Positions 34,118 through 46,071 of a DNA stretch of 64,000 nucleotides are shown here, piece by piece. The notes below the pieces were generated by a model. The model saw only the letters and a program-made list of their open reading frames with translations. It did no database searches and was not told the origin of the DNA. Made by a program: the position numbers and the translations under genes. Numbering within the stretch: position 1 is the stretch's first letter; each line of letters starts with the position of its first letter. This stretch comes from Achatina immaculata (lineage: Eukaryota > Mollusca > Gastropoda > Stylommatophora > Achatinidae). Where the stretch lies: NCBI GenBank assembly GCA_009760885.1, contig CM019696.1:42826221-42890220 (forward strand), given 5' to 3'.

Positions 34118-37100
34118 TACTAAGTCACCAGTTACTAAAGTTTTAATACTGTCACCAGTTACTAAAGTCCTTATATTGTCGACAGTTTCTAAAGTTTTAA
34201 TACTGTCGCCGGTTACTAAAATCTTTATACCGCCGCGTTTACTAAAGTGTTAATACTGTCGTCTGTTACTAAAGTCTTAATACTGTCAACCATTTCCAAA
34301 GTTCTAATACCGTCAACAGTTACTAAAGTCTTAATACTGTCACCAGTTACCAAAGTCAGAATACTGTCACCAGTTACTAAACTCATATTACTGTCTCCGA
34401 TTGCTAAGGTCTTAATAATGTCACCAGTTAGTTATGTCCTAATACTGTTACCATTTATTAAAGTTCCAATACTGTGACCAGTTACTAAAACCCTAATACT
34501 GTCAACAGTTCCTAAAGTTCCAATACTGTCACCAGTTACTAAAGTTCCAATAGTTCACCAGTTACTAAAGTTCCCATACTGTCACCAGTTACTAAAGTTC
34601 CAATACTTCACCAGATACTAAAGTTCCAATACTTCACCAGTTACTAAACCCATAATACTGTCACCAGTTACTAAAGTTCCAATACTGTCACCAGTTACTA
34701 AAGTTCCAATACTGTCACCAGTTACTAAAGTTCCAATACTTCACCAGTTACAATAACAGTGTTAATGTCACCAGTTACTAATGTCTGAATACTGTTATCA
34801 GTTACTAAACCCCTAATACTTCACAAGTTACTAAACTTTCAATACTGTAAAAAGTTACTAAACCAGTAATAATTTCACCAGTTACAAAATTCTTAATACT
34901 GTCACCAGTTACAAAATTTTTATACTGTCATCAATTACTAAAGTTTAAAAACTGGAAACAGTTACTAAAGTTTTAATACTGTCATCAGTTACTAAAGTGT
35001 GAAATCTGTCGTCAATTACTAAAGGTTTAATACTGTTACCACTTACTAAAGTCCTAATACTGTCATTAGGTACAGAAATTTTAGTACTGTCACCGGATAC
35101 TAAAGTCTTAATAGTGTCACCAGTTACTAAGGTTTCAATACGGTCACCAGTTAATAAAGTTTTAATACTATCACCAGTTACTAAAGTCTTAATACTGTCG
35201 ACAATTTCTAAAGTTTTAATACTGTCGCCTGTTTCTAAAGTCTTAATACTGTCGCCGATTACTAAAGTCTTATAACTATCGCCGGTTTCAAAAGTCTTAA
35301 TACTGTCAGCAGTTACTAAATTCTTACTACTGTCACCAGTTAATAAAGTTTTAATACTGTCACCAGTTACTAAAGTTTTAATTCTGTCAGCAGCTATTAA
35401 AGTCCTAATATTGTCGTCAGTTTATAAAGTCTTAATACTGTCGCCTGTTACTAAAGTATTAATGCTGTCGCCGGTTACTAAAGTCCTTATACTGTCGCCT
35501 GTTACTAAAGTTTTAATACTGTCGCCGGTTAGTAAGGTCTTAATAATGTCGCCGGCTACTAAAGACTTTATACTGTCGCGTTTACTAAAGTGTTAATACT
35601 GTCGCTGGTTACTAAAGTCTTTATACTGCCACCTGTTACTAAATTAATTATACTGTCAGTTACTAAAGTGCTTATAAAATCACAAGATAATAAAGTCATA
35701 ACACTGTCACCAGTCAATTTTAATACTGTCAACCATTTCCAAAGTTCTAATACTGTCAACAGTTACTAAAGTCTTATACAGTCACCAGTTACAAAAGTCA
35801 GAATACTGTCACAAGTTACTAAAATCCTAATACCGTCACCAGTTACTAAAGTTCCAATACTGTCATCAGTTTCTAAAACCCTAATACTGTCACCAGTTGC
35901 TAATGTCTTAATACTGTCTCCAGTTACTAAACTCCTAATACTGTCACCAATTACTAAATTTTCAATACTGTCACCATTTAATAAACCCGTAATAATGTCA
36001 CCAGTTACTAAAGTTTTTATACTGTCACCAGTTACTAAAGTTTTAAAACTGTCATCAGTTACTAAAGTTTTAATAATGTCACCAGTTACTAAAGATTTAA
36101 TACTGTCACCAGTTAATAAGATTTGAATATCTTAAACACTTACTAAAATCTTTATACTGTCACCAGTTACTAAAGTTGTAATACTGTCACCAGTTATTAA
36201 TGTTTTAATACTGTAGATCAGTTACTAAAATTTTTATTCTGTCACCAGTTACTAAAGTTTGCATACTGTCACCAATTACTAAAGGTTGAATACTATCACC
36301 AATTACTAAAGTCCTAATACTGTCATTAGTTACAGAAATTTTAGTTCTGTCACCAGATAATAAAGTCTCAATAGTGTCACCAGTTACTAAAGTTTTAATA
36401 CTCCTACCAGTTACTAAAATCTTAATACTGTCGCCGTTTTCTAAAGTCTTAATACTGTCACCAGTTACTAAAGTTTTAATACTGTCACCAGTTACTAAAG
36501 TCCTAATATTGTCGCCAGTTTCTTAAGTGTTAATACTGTCGCCGGTTAATAAAGTCTTAAAACTCTCCCAGGAGTTACTAAAGTCCTAATACAGTCAGCA
36601 ATTACTAAAGTCCTTATTCTGTCACCAGATACTAAAGTCATAATACTGTCACCAGATATTAAAGTCTTATTACTGTCACCAGATACTAAAGTCTTAATAC
36701 TGTCATCAGATGCTAAAGTCGTTATACTGTCACCAGGTTCTAAAGTCATTAATACTGTCGCCAGTTACTAAAATCTTAATACTGCAGACAGTTACAAAAG
36801 TCTTCATACTGTAGCTTGTTACTAAAGTATTAATACTGTCGCCAGGTTCTAAAGTCTTAATACTGTCACAAGTTACTAAAGTCTTAGTACTGTCACAAGT
36901 TACTAAAGTTTTAATACTGTCACCAGTTACTAACATTTTAGTAAGATCACCAGTTACTAAAGTCCTAACACTGTCGCCGGTTTTTAAAGTCTTAATACTC
37001 TCGCCGGTTACTAAAGTGTTAACGCTGTTGCCGATTAATAAAGTCTTAATACTGTCGCCTGTTACTAAAGTCTTAATACTGTCAACCATTTACAAAGTTC

Positions 37101-40100
37101 TAATACCGTCAACGGTTTCTAAAATCTTAATACTGACACCAGTTACCAAAGTCAGAATACTGTCACCGGTTACAAAACTCTAAACACTGTCACCAGTTAC
37201 CAAAGAAAGAATACTGTCACCAGTTACTGAAATCATAATATTGTCGCCAGTTACTAAATTCTTAATAATGTCACCATTTAGTTAAGTCCTAATATGGTCA
37301 TCAGTTACTAAAGTTTTAATACTGTCATCAGTTACTATATTCATAATACTGTCACCAGTTACTATAGTCTTAATAATGTCATCTGATGCTAAAGTCATAA
37401 TACTGTCACCAGATATTAAAGTTAAGTACTGTCACCAGATAGTAAAGTCTTAATACTGTCATCAGATACTAAAGTCGTAATACTGTCACCAATTACTAAA
37501 ATCTCAATACTGTAGGCAGTTACTAAAGTCTTAATACTGTCGTCGGTTACTAAAGTCTTTTTTATACTATCGCGTTTACAAAAGTGTTAATACTGTCGCC
37601 GGTTACTAAAGTCTTTATACTGCCACCTGTTATTAAATTCCTTATACTGTCATCAGTTACTAAATTCCTTATACTATCACCAGTTAATAAAATCTTAACA
37701 CTGTCACCAGTTACTAAAATCCTAATACTTTTACCAGTTACTAAAGTCTTAATAATGTCACCAGTTACTGAAGTCCTAATACTGTCACCAGTTACTAAAG
37801 ATCCAATACTGTCACTAATTACTAAACCCCTAATACTATCACCAGTTACTAATATCTTAATACTGTCACCAGTTTCTAAAGTCTTAATACAGTCACCAGT
37901 TTCTAAAGTTTGAATTCTGTCATTAGTTACTAAAATTTTCTTACTGTCACCAAAATTTTAATACGATCACCAGTTACTAGAGTCCTAATACCGTCGATGG
38001 TTTCGAAAGTCTTAATACTGTCAACAATATCCAAAGTTCGGATACTGTGAACGGTTACTAAAGTCTTAATACTGTCACCAGTTACAAAAGTCGGAATACT
38101 GTCACCAGTTACTAAAATTCTAATTCTGTCACCAGTTACTAAAGTATTAATAATGTCACTAGTTTGTTAATTCCTAATACTGTTACCGGTTACTAAAATT
38201 CCAATACTGTCACCAGGTACTAAACACCTAATACTGTCACCTGTTACTAATGTCTTCATACTGTCACCAGTTACTAAAACCCTAATGCTGTCACCAGTTA
38301 CTAAAATCTTAATACTATCACCAGTTACTAAAGTCTTAATAATGTCACCAGTTATTTAAGTCTTAGTACTGTTACCGGTTACTAAAATTCCAATACTGTC
38401 ACCAGGTACTAACCCCCTAATACTATCACCAGTTACTAATGTCTTCATACTGTCACCAGTTACTAAAACCATAATACTGTCACCAGTTACTAAAGTTCAA
38501 ATATTTTTATTATTTAATAAAGTTTTACTACCGTAACCAGTTATTAAAGTTTTATTACTCTCTTCTTTTACTAAACCCCTAATACGTTGAAAGTTACTAA
38601 AGTTTTAATACTATCACGAGTTACTAAAGTCTTAATACTGTCACTAGCTACTAACACTTTAATACTGTCACCAACTACTAAAGTTTTAATACTTTCACCA
38701 GTTAATAAAGTTTTAGTACTGTTACCAGCTACTAAGTATTTAACACTGTCAAAAGTTACTATAAATTTATTGATGTCACCAGTTACTAAGGATTTAACAC
38801 TGTCACGAGCTATTAAAATTTAATACTGTTACAAGTTACTAAAGTTTTAATACTATTACCATTAACTAAGGTTTTAATACTGTTACTAGTTACTAAAGTT
38901 TTAATACTGTTACTAGTTACTAAAGTTCTAATACTGTCACCAGTATCTAACATTTTAATACTGCTTGTAGTTACTAAAGCTTATATACTGTTACTATTTA
39001 CTAAAGTTTTAATACAGTTACTAGTTACTAATGTTGTAATACTGTTACTAGTTAATACATTTTTAATAGTGTTACTAATTACTAAAGTTTTAATACAGTT
39101 CCTAGTTACTAAAGTTTTAATACTGTCACCAATTACTAAAGTTTTAATACTGTTACCAATTACTAAAGTTTTAATACTATCACCAGTTACTAAAGTCTTT
39201 GCACTGTCATCAGTTACTAAAGTTTAATACTATCATCAGTTACTTAAGTCTTACTACTGTATTCGTTTACTAAAGTATTAACACTGTCACCAGTTACTAA
39301 AGTCTTAATACTGTCACAAGTTATTAAAATGTGAATACTGTCACCAGTTACTAACGTTTGAATACTGTCAACAGTTACTACAGTTCCAATACTGTATCCA
39401 GTGACTAAATCTTTAATACTGTCACCTGTTACTAAAGTGTTAATACTGTCACCAGTTACTAAAGTGTTAAAACTGTCACCAGTTACTAAAGTCTTAATAC
39501 TGTTACCAGTTACTAACGTTTGAATACTGTCATCAGTTACTAAAGTCTTAATAATGTCACCAGTTACTAAAATCTTAATACTGTCGCCAATTACTAAACT
39601 TCTAATACTGTCACCTGTTGCTAACGTTTGAATACTGCCACCAGTTACTAAAGTCTTAATAATGTCATTAGTTACTAAAGTTTTAATACTGTCACCAGTT
39701 ACGAAAATTTTAATACTGTTACCAGTTACTAAAGTTTTAATATTGATACCAGTTACAAAAGTTTAAATACTGTCGCCAGTTACTAAAGTTTTAATACTGT
39801 CACATGTTACTAAAATCTGAATACTGTAACCAGTTACTAAAGTCTTAATAATGTCACCTGTTATTAAAGTATTTATACTATCACCGACTATTAAAGTCTT
39901 AATACTTTCACCGGTTAATAAAGTCTTAAATCTGACACCCGTTATTAATGTCTTAATACTGTCACCTGTTATTAAAGTCTTTATACTGTCACCGGTTACT
40001 AAAGTCTTAATACTGTCACTAGTTTCTAAAGATTTACTATTGCCACCTGTTACTAAAATCTTAAAATTGCCACCCGTTACTAAATTCTTAATACTGTCAC

Positions 40101-40872
40101 CGGTTACTAAAGTCTTAATACTGTCACCGGTTACTATAGTCTCAATACTGTCATTGCTTACTAAAATTTTAATACTGTCACCTGTTACTAAAGTCATAAT
40201 ACTGTCACCAGTTACCAAAGTCAGAATACTGTCACCAGTTACTAAAGTCCTAATACTGTAACCAGTTACTAAAGTCCTAATACTGTCACCAGTTACCAAA
40301 GTCAGAATACTGTCACCTGTTACTAAAGTCCTAATACTGTAACCAGTTACTAAAGTCCTAATACTTTCACCAGATACTAAAGTCCTAATACTGTCACCAA
40401 TTACTAAAGTTCCAATATTGTCAGCAATTACTAAACCCCTAATACTGTCACTAGTTAGTAATGTCTTGACACTGTTAGCAGTTACTTAACCCCTAATACT
40501 GTCACCAGTTATAAAATTCCAATACTGTCACCAGTTACTACACTCCTAATACTGTCACCAGTTACTACTGTCTTAATACTTTCACCAGTAACTAAACCCC
40601 TAATACTTTCACCAGTTACTAAAGTCTTAATACTGTCACCAGTTACTAAAATTTTAATACTGTCACCATTTACTAAAGCATTAATACTGTCACCAGTTAC
40701 TAAAGTTTGAATACCGTCACCAATTACTAAACTTTGAATACTGTTACCAGTTACTAAAGTCTTAAAACTGTCACCAGTTTCAATATTTTAATACTGTTAC
40801 CAGTTACCAGTTTCAATAGTTTTATTACTCTCCCCAGTTGCTAAAGTTTTAATGCTATTAGCAGTTACTAAA

Positions 40873-41028
40873 TTTTTTCCTAATTTAATTTGTATTTTTT
40901 TTACTAAATCAAGTATGTGTGAAGAATGAAAGATGGAGTGATGAAAGGCGGAATGTAAGACGGGCCTGCGTGCCCAATTCTTTACCCTTGAAAAATAAAG
41001 ATTATTCATTCATTCATTCATTCATTCA
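40873..41028 (+). mobile_element. Short LINE/SINE 3' end with (ATTC)n tail
   Basis: A 156-bp non-satellite segment inside the 27-bp array. It ends TTGAAAAATAAAGATTATTC followed by (ATTC)n, and includes an AATAAA signal. TACTAAA lies at both sides (40866-40872 and 41029-41035), although that is also satellite sequence. The family is unknown. Confidence 0.75.
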
Positions 41029-41814
41029 TACTAAAGTTTTAATACTGTTACCATTTACTAAAGTTGTAATACTGTTACTAGTTACTAAAATGTTAATACT
41101 GTTATCAGTTACTTAAGTCCTAATATTGTCATCAGTTACTTAGGTGCTAATATTGTCTTCAGATACTTAAATACTAATATTGTCATCAGTTACTTAATTC
41201 CTAGTATTGTTATCAGCTACTTAAGTCCTAATATTTTCATTAGTTACTTAAGTGCTAATATTGTCATAAATTACTTAAGTCCTAATATTGTCATAAATTA
41301 CTTAAGTCCTAATATTGTCATAAATTACTTAAGTCCTAATATTGTCATAAATTACTTAAGTCCTAATATTGTCATAAATTACTTAAGTCCTAATATTGTC
41401 ATAAATTACTTAAGTCCTAATATTGTCATAAATTACTTAAGTCCTAATATTGTCATAAATTACTTAAGTCCTAATATTGTCATAAATTACTTAAATCCTA
41501 AAATTTTCATCAGTTACTTAAGTGCTAATAGTGTAATCTGTTACTTAAGTGCTAATATTGTCATCAGTTACTTAAGTCCTATTATTGTCATCAGTTACTT
41601 AAGTGCTAATATTGTCATCAATTACTTAAGTCCTAATAGTGTCATCAGTTACTTAAGTCCTAATATTGTCATCAGTTACTTAAGTCCTAATATTGTCATC
41701 AGTTACTTAAGTCCTAATATTGTCATCAGTTACTTTAGTGCTTATATTGTCATCAGTTACTAAACACTTACCTTGCAGGGATAAGATATGCCCCAGATAA
41801 GAATAAGCCACCAT

Positions 41815-42188
41815 AAGTCATAAATATCCTCACACAAGGTAATAAATATTCTGACACAATGTTATAAATATTCTCACAGAAGGTAATAAATATTCTCTCA
41901 CAATTTAATAAATATTCTCACAGAAGGTAATAAATACTCTCTCACAAGGTAATAAATATTCTCACCCAAGTAATAAATATTCTCACATAATAATGAATAT
42001 TCTCATGCAAGTTAATAAATATTTTCACAGAAATAATAAATAATGTCACAGAAGGTAATAAATATTTTCAATGAGGGTAAAAAATATTCTCACACAAGGT
42101 AATGAATATTCTCATACAAGTAATAAATATTCTCAATTAAAGTAATAAATATTCTATCACATGTAATATATATTCTCACACAAGTAAT
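41815..42188. repeat. 21-bp minisatellite, left half
   Basis: Degenerate units of AAGTAATAAATATTCTCACA plus C, with GAAGGTAATAAATATTC variants. The array is split by the LINE at 42189-46675. Confidence 0.93.
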
Positions 42189-42219
42189 CTTCTTCTTCTT
42201 CTTCGTTCGCACTGTCTGT

Positions 42220-45200
42220 CTATATCTGCAGTCCTGTCTCTTGGATAAATTTCACTGTTTTTTGTAACTCATGTATGGAACCGTAGAGCTTATCTTCTTT
42301 AGTGGTTTCATTGGGCCAGTAATTATTTCTCAGTGTCTCGTAGTTGATGCAGTTCTGGAGGATATGTTCCACGGTTTGGGGCACCTGGGCACATGTACAT
42401 AGATTAGTAGTACCAACCTTAAACTTTGTATACATATGACTTCGGAGTCGGCTGTGTCCTGTTCGGAGACGGAAGATGGTGACTTGTTCCTTTCTGTTTA
42501 GCATGTGATAGTCATCATGTGGTGGTGTTTGTGGCTTCCTGTAGGTTTTTATCATGCTTTTCTTCTGATTATAGGTGACTGGTATGTCTGGTTGCTCCAT
42601 TTCAGTGCCCTCTTTGGCCAGATGGTCAGCTTTCTCATTGCCTGGTATCCCACAGTGGGAGGGAATCCATTGCAAAGTGATTCCATGTTGTAAGCCAATT
42701 TTTGACAAGGCATCCTTAAGGTCTGGTAGTTTGTTGCACTGAAGAGCCTCCAGTACTGATCTTGCATCTGTGAGAATTACTACAGGACATGTATCAATTC
42801 TGGAGTCTGATAGTTTTTCAACTGCAGCAAGAATTGCCCTAACTTCTGCATCAAAGTTGTTGCAGTATTTACCAGTGGGTATGGAAATCTTGTCAATGGT
42901 GTTGTTTGGATATTCAATATATGCTCCTGCCCCACCATTCTTTATGGCATTATGTGCAGATCCATCTGTATACACACGTATCCAGGTGTCACATGGATAT
43001 TTGTCATCTAGAACACTAAGTGTGGCTGTTGATCTTACAAGACTGCTCTGCATCTCACCATTCTGCACACCTTTCACTTCAGTCTGAATAGTTATTTGTG
43101 TATAATCTGCTTCTTTCCATGGTGTATGCTCTGGTACAGATGATAATGGAGTGACTACAGTTGGAAGGTCAGGTATCAGCTTACGCATACGCTTGGCCTG
43201 ATGAATGAAGCTGCTTCTTTTAAGCCGTCCTAATGCCAAGTTATTGAATCTCTCCTTCAGGGGATGGCTTACAGAGCTAAGGAATTTTTCTCCCATGGTC
43301 ATGACCTTTGTGTCTCTACGTTCCTTTAGGGGTTGAACACCAACTATTTTCTGCATTTCTACTATTGGTGTGGACCTCATGGCACCTGTGATAATCCGTA
43401 GTGACTGATTTTGAACCTTGTCTAGATTATGCAGCGTAGTGTTTGATGCTGTGCACCAAGATGTTGAGCCATATTCTAAATGTGGTAGAATACTCTGCTG
43501 ATATACATTCTTGAGGATTCTTTCACTAGCTCCCCATGTAGTCCCACTCAATTTTCTTAATATGGCTAGTTTTCTTCTGGCTTTTGCTTCTGCACTGTTG
43601 ATGTGTTGCTTCCAAGTCAGTTTTGAGTCAAGAGTCACTCCTAAGTAAGTGGGTTGGTTGTCCATCCTTAAGGGTATTTCATTTACAAAGATCTTACCTG
43701 CTTTCTGTTTAGATGAGAGGGTGAACAGAGTGGTGCTTGATTTCTCTGTGTTGATACTTACACACCATTTGTTTGTCCATGATGTCAAGATGTCTGCTGC
43801 TCTTTGGAGTCTCTGTGTAGCAACTGTCGCATATTCATCTGTACACCACATGACCAGATCATCTGCATACAGTGCTGCTTTGATTCCATAGGGAAGTTCC
43901 TTGACCAGGTCATTAATGAATACAAGGAATGGTGTAGGCGAAAGGACTCCTCCTTGTGGTACACCGTGTCGCAGAAGTACTTTCTGGCTTTTGTGTCCAT
44001 CCATTACTACTCTAGCTCTTCTATTGTGTAAATAGGACTTTATCCAGTTGTACAGTCTTCCATTCACATTGCAGTTTCTTAGTTTCCACAACAGACCTTT
44101 TTTCCATACTTTATCAAAGGCTTTCTTCAGGTCTATCCATGCTGCTAGTACAAGGTTTTTCTCTTGGAATGCATCCTCAATCTCTTGAGAGAGATAGGTC
44201 ACTTGATCTTCTGTACTGTAGTACTGCCTAAATCCTGCTTGTTGTGGAACGAGAAGGTTTTCACTTTCTAGGTACCATTTTAGCCTCAGGTCAATGATGC
44301 GTTCCATCGTTTTGCATAGGCAGCTAGTGAGACTGATTGGCCTGTAGCTGGAGGCAGTATCACTGTTTTTCCCTGGTTTTAGCAGTGGTACCATGCTTGC
44401 TTCCTTCCAGATTTGAGGTAACTTACCTGTGCTCCAGCACATATTGAAAATATCCAACAGCTTTCCCATTGCTGCCATTCCCAGGTTCTTGATCATTTCA
44501 TTGGACACTCCATCTGGTCCTGGTGATTTCCTTGGTTTCAGTTTACTAACTGCTAGGTCTAACTCACTGCGTGTGATTGGTGCATCCATGACCTCCACTT
44601 TTCTGACTTGTTCCTCCTCTTTCTGTGGCTCGATGCGCACTGTACGCTCCTTCTCTGGATGGATATCAATGTTGCAGTCCTGTGCAAACATGCGAGCAAA
44701 GTGAACTGCTACCTGCTTACCTGTAAGAGTTTTCCCATCCTCTATTAGTGTAATCTTTGTACTTCTTCCAGTACTCTCATCATTTAACTGTTTGATTAGT
44801 TTCCACAGTTTCCTTCCATCCTTTTCAAAGTTTAGGGACTCTGTTTTCTCTCTCCAACTTTCCCGTCTGGCTTGCAGCTTTGCTCTCTGAAATTTGGCCT
44901 TAGAATGCTGGTAATTATTGTGGTGTTCTTGGCATGGTCTATTTTCTGCTTGCTTTCGAACTGTTTCCATGTCATCATGGAGTTTTCCCAGCTCACTAGA
45001 CCAGTATGGTTTATAGTCCCTGCGAGCTCCTCTGGGAATGGTTTCACGAGCGGCCTGAAGGATACAAGCGTTGAATTCCTTCACTATGCTGTTAATATCC
45101 TTACCTTCTATGGACAGCTGTCCCACCAGGATACCTGTACGATGTCTGTACATTGTCCAGTTTGCTTTTTTATAGTTCCATCTGGGGAGAGGGTTACTGG

Positions 45201-46071
45201 TGTTAAGGAGTTCATTTTCTATTGTCAGGAAGACTGGTCGATGGTCACTACCTCCAAGTTGTTTTCCAACTTCACGTGTAATATTCCACTTCAGATCTGG
45301 AGAGTGGAATGCCAGATCTGGTGTTGATTTTGTATGCCAAGCCCTTGAGTAAAATGTTGGGGCATCCATTGGCTGGTTGATCAGGAGAAGTCCATTATCA
45401 TCCTGCCAGCTCTCAACTTCCTCTCCTCTCTTGTCTATGTGGTCATAGCCCCAGCTCTGGGAATGACTGTTAAAATCACCACAGACCATCAGTCTCTCTT
45501 TGTGTGGGATTGTTCCTAAAGCAAGTGGGCGGTCATTAGGACAGTAATAGTTAAGGAGGTGGAAATCTGTATTACTACTTTTTAGATGGATCATCTGGTA
45601 TTCGGCTCCTTCCATGTACACTCCCACCTGACATGCGCTGATGTTATTCTTAACAAGTGTGAGTACTCCTCCTTTTCTTCTGTCCTGTCGGTCTGATCTA
45701 AAACACTGGTAGCCTCTGATTTTAAAGGCGGCATCTTTGGTTAGGTGTGTCTCCTGTATGCAGCATATACTTACTTGCTCTGCAAAAAGTATGTTCTCTA
45801 GTTCAACCTTTTTGCTATAGCCATCTCTAACACTGCTGACACCCTCAGCATTCCACTGCATTATTTTAAGTTCTTGCTTTTTGGCTGTTTTCTTCTGTTG
45901 TATTTTTTGGCCAGTAGCTCTACTCTCATGTCTCCTGACTCCACAAGACGAACTGAGAGGACCTCCAGTAGCATTGGGTGGACCCTTTCGAGGCAGGGGG
46001 CCCGGCACTGCACCTGCCTGGTTAGTCTTCACAGGGCGAGCACCATGTTTGAAAACTGTAGATATAGACAT
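42220..46071 (-). CDS. LINE ORF2: endonuclease, reverse transcriptase, RNase H
   Basis: An uninterrupted 1283-codon frame. Residues 1-67 are basic and low in complexity. The endonuclease spans about 68-285: MQWNAEG with Asn74, QETHL with Glu107, GDFNSH with Asp199, and GGSDHRPV with His277. The RT spans about 505-770: KSPGPDGVS, YRPISLTSCLCK, AAWIDLKKAFD with Asp647, GVPQGGVLSPTPF, and ALYADDLVMW with YADD at 735-738. RNase H spans about 1030-1155: YTDGSA with Asp1036, AEVRAI with Glu1076, LTDARSV with Asp1102, and WIPSHCGIPGNEKADHLA with His1139 and Asp1149. A C-terminal CTC...EHILQNC knuckle lies at 1225-1241. Every catalytic residue I would look for is present and no frame break occurs, so this copy is young or recently active. 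The true N-terminal start is uncertain. Confidence 0.95.
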   Translation of the reverse strand: MSISTVFKHGARPVKTNQAGAVPGPLPRKGPPNATGGPLSSSCGVRRHESRATGQKIQQKKTAKKQELKIMQWNAEGVSSVRDGYSKKVELENILFAEQVSICCIQETHLTKDAAFKIRGYQCFRSDRQDRRKGGVLTLVKNNISACQVGVYMEGAEYQMIHLKSSNTDFHLLNYYCPNDRPLALGTIPHKERLMVCGDFNSHSQSWGYDHIDKRGEEVESWQDDNGLLLINQPMDAPTFYSRAWHTKSTPDLAFHSPDLKWNITREVGKQLGGSDHRPVFLTIENELLNTSNPLPRWNYKKANWTMYRHRTGILVGQLSIEGKDINSIVKEFNACILQAARETIPRGARRDYKPYWSSELGKLHDDMETVRKQAENRPCQEHHNNYQHSKAKFQRAKLQARRESWREKTESLNFEKDGRKLWKLIKQLNDESTGRSTKITLIEDGKTLTGKQVAVHFARMFAQDCNIDIHPEKERTVRIEPQKEEEQVRKVEVMDAPITRSELDLAVSKLKPRKSPGPDGVSNEMIKNLGMAAMGKLLDIFNMCWSTGKLPQIWKEASMVPLLKPGKNSDTASSYRPISLTSCLCKTMERIIDLRLKWYLESENLLVPQQAGFRQYYSTEDQVTYLSQEIEDAFQEKNLVLAAWIDLKKAFDKVWKKGLLWKLRNCNVNGRLYNWIKSYLHNRRARVVMDGHKSQKVLLRHGVPQGGVLSPTPFLVFINDLVKELPYGIKAALYADDLVMWCTDEYATVATQRLQRAADILTSWTNKWCVSINTEKSSTTLFTLSSKQKAGKIFVNEIPLRMDNQPTYLGVTLDSKLTWKQHINSAEAKARRKLAILRKLSGTTWGASERILKNVYQQSILPHLEYGSTSWCTASNTTLHNLDKVQNQSLRIITGAMRSTPIVEMQKIVGVQPLKERRDTKVMTMGEKFLSSVSHPLKERFNNLALGRLKRSSFIHQAKRMRKLIPDLPTVVTPLSSVPEHTPWKEADYTQITIQTEVKGVQNGEMQSSLVRSTATLSVLDDKYPCDTWIRVYTDGSAHNAIKNGGAGAYIEYPNNTIDKISIPTGKYCNNFDAEVRAILAAVEKLSDSRIDTCPVVILTDARSVLEALQCNKLPDLKDALSKIGLQHGITLQWIPSHCGIPGNEKADHLAKEGTEMEQPDIPVTYNQKKSMIKTYRKPQTPPHDDYHMLNRKEQVTIFRLRTGHSRLRSHMYTKFKVGTTNLCTCAQVPQTVEHILQNCINYETLRNNYWPNETTKEDKLYGSIHELQKTVKFIQETGLQI

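Larger units (their letters stand above)
19203..41770. repeat. 27-bp satellite, about 15 kb of repeat with four insertions
   Basis: The unit reads TTAATACTGTCACCAGTTAC plus TAAAGTC, with CATCAG, CACCGG and CACCTG variants. Repeat segments are 19203-23642, 26916-28589, 29363-30833, 34118-40872 and 41029-41770, about 560 units in all. Because 27 is a multiple of three, frames such as VTKVLILSP repeats (21631-22701, 356 codons) or TDDSIKTLV repeats on the other strand stay open where units are uniform and break where they diverge. That pattern follows homogeneity rather than selection, so I call it non-coding. Homogeneous blocks lie at 19203-20150, 21640-22400 and 41256-41490; most other parts are diverged. 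Confidence 0.96.

Noticed and set aside
19203..41770. CRISPR-like array
   Set aside because: Units are contiguous 27-mers without unique spacers, in an animal-type genome with LINEs, and without cas genes.
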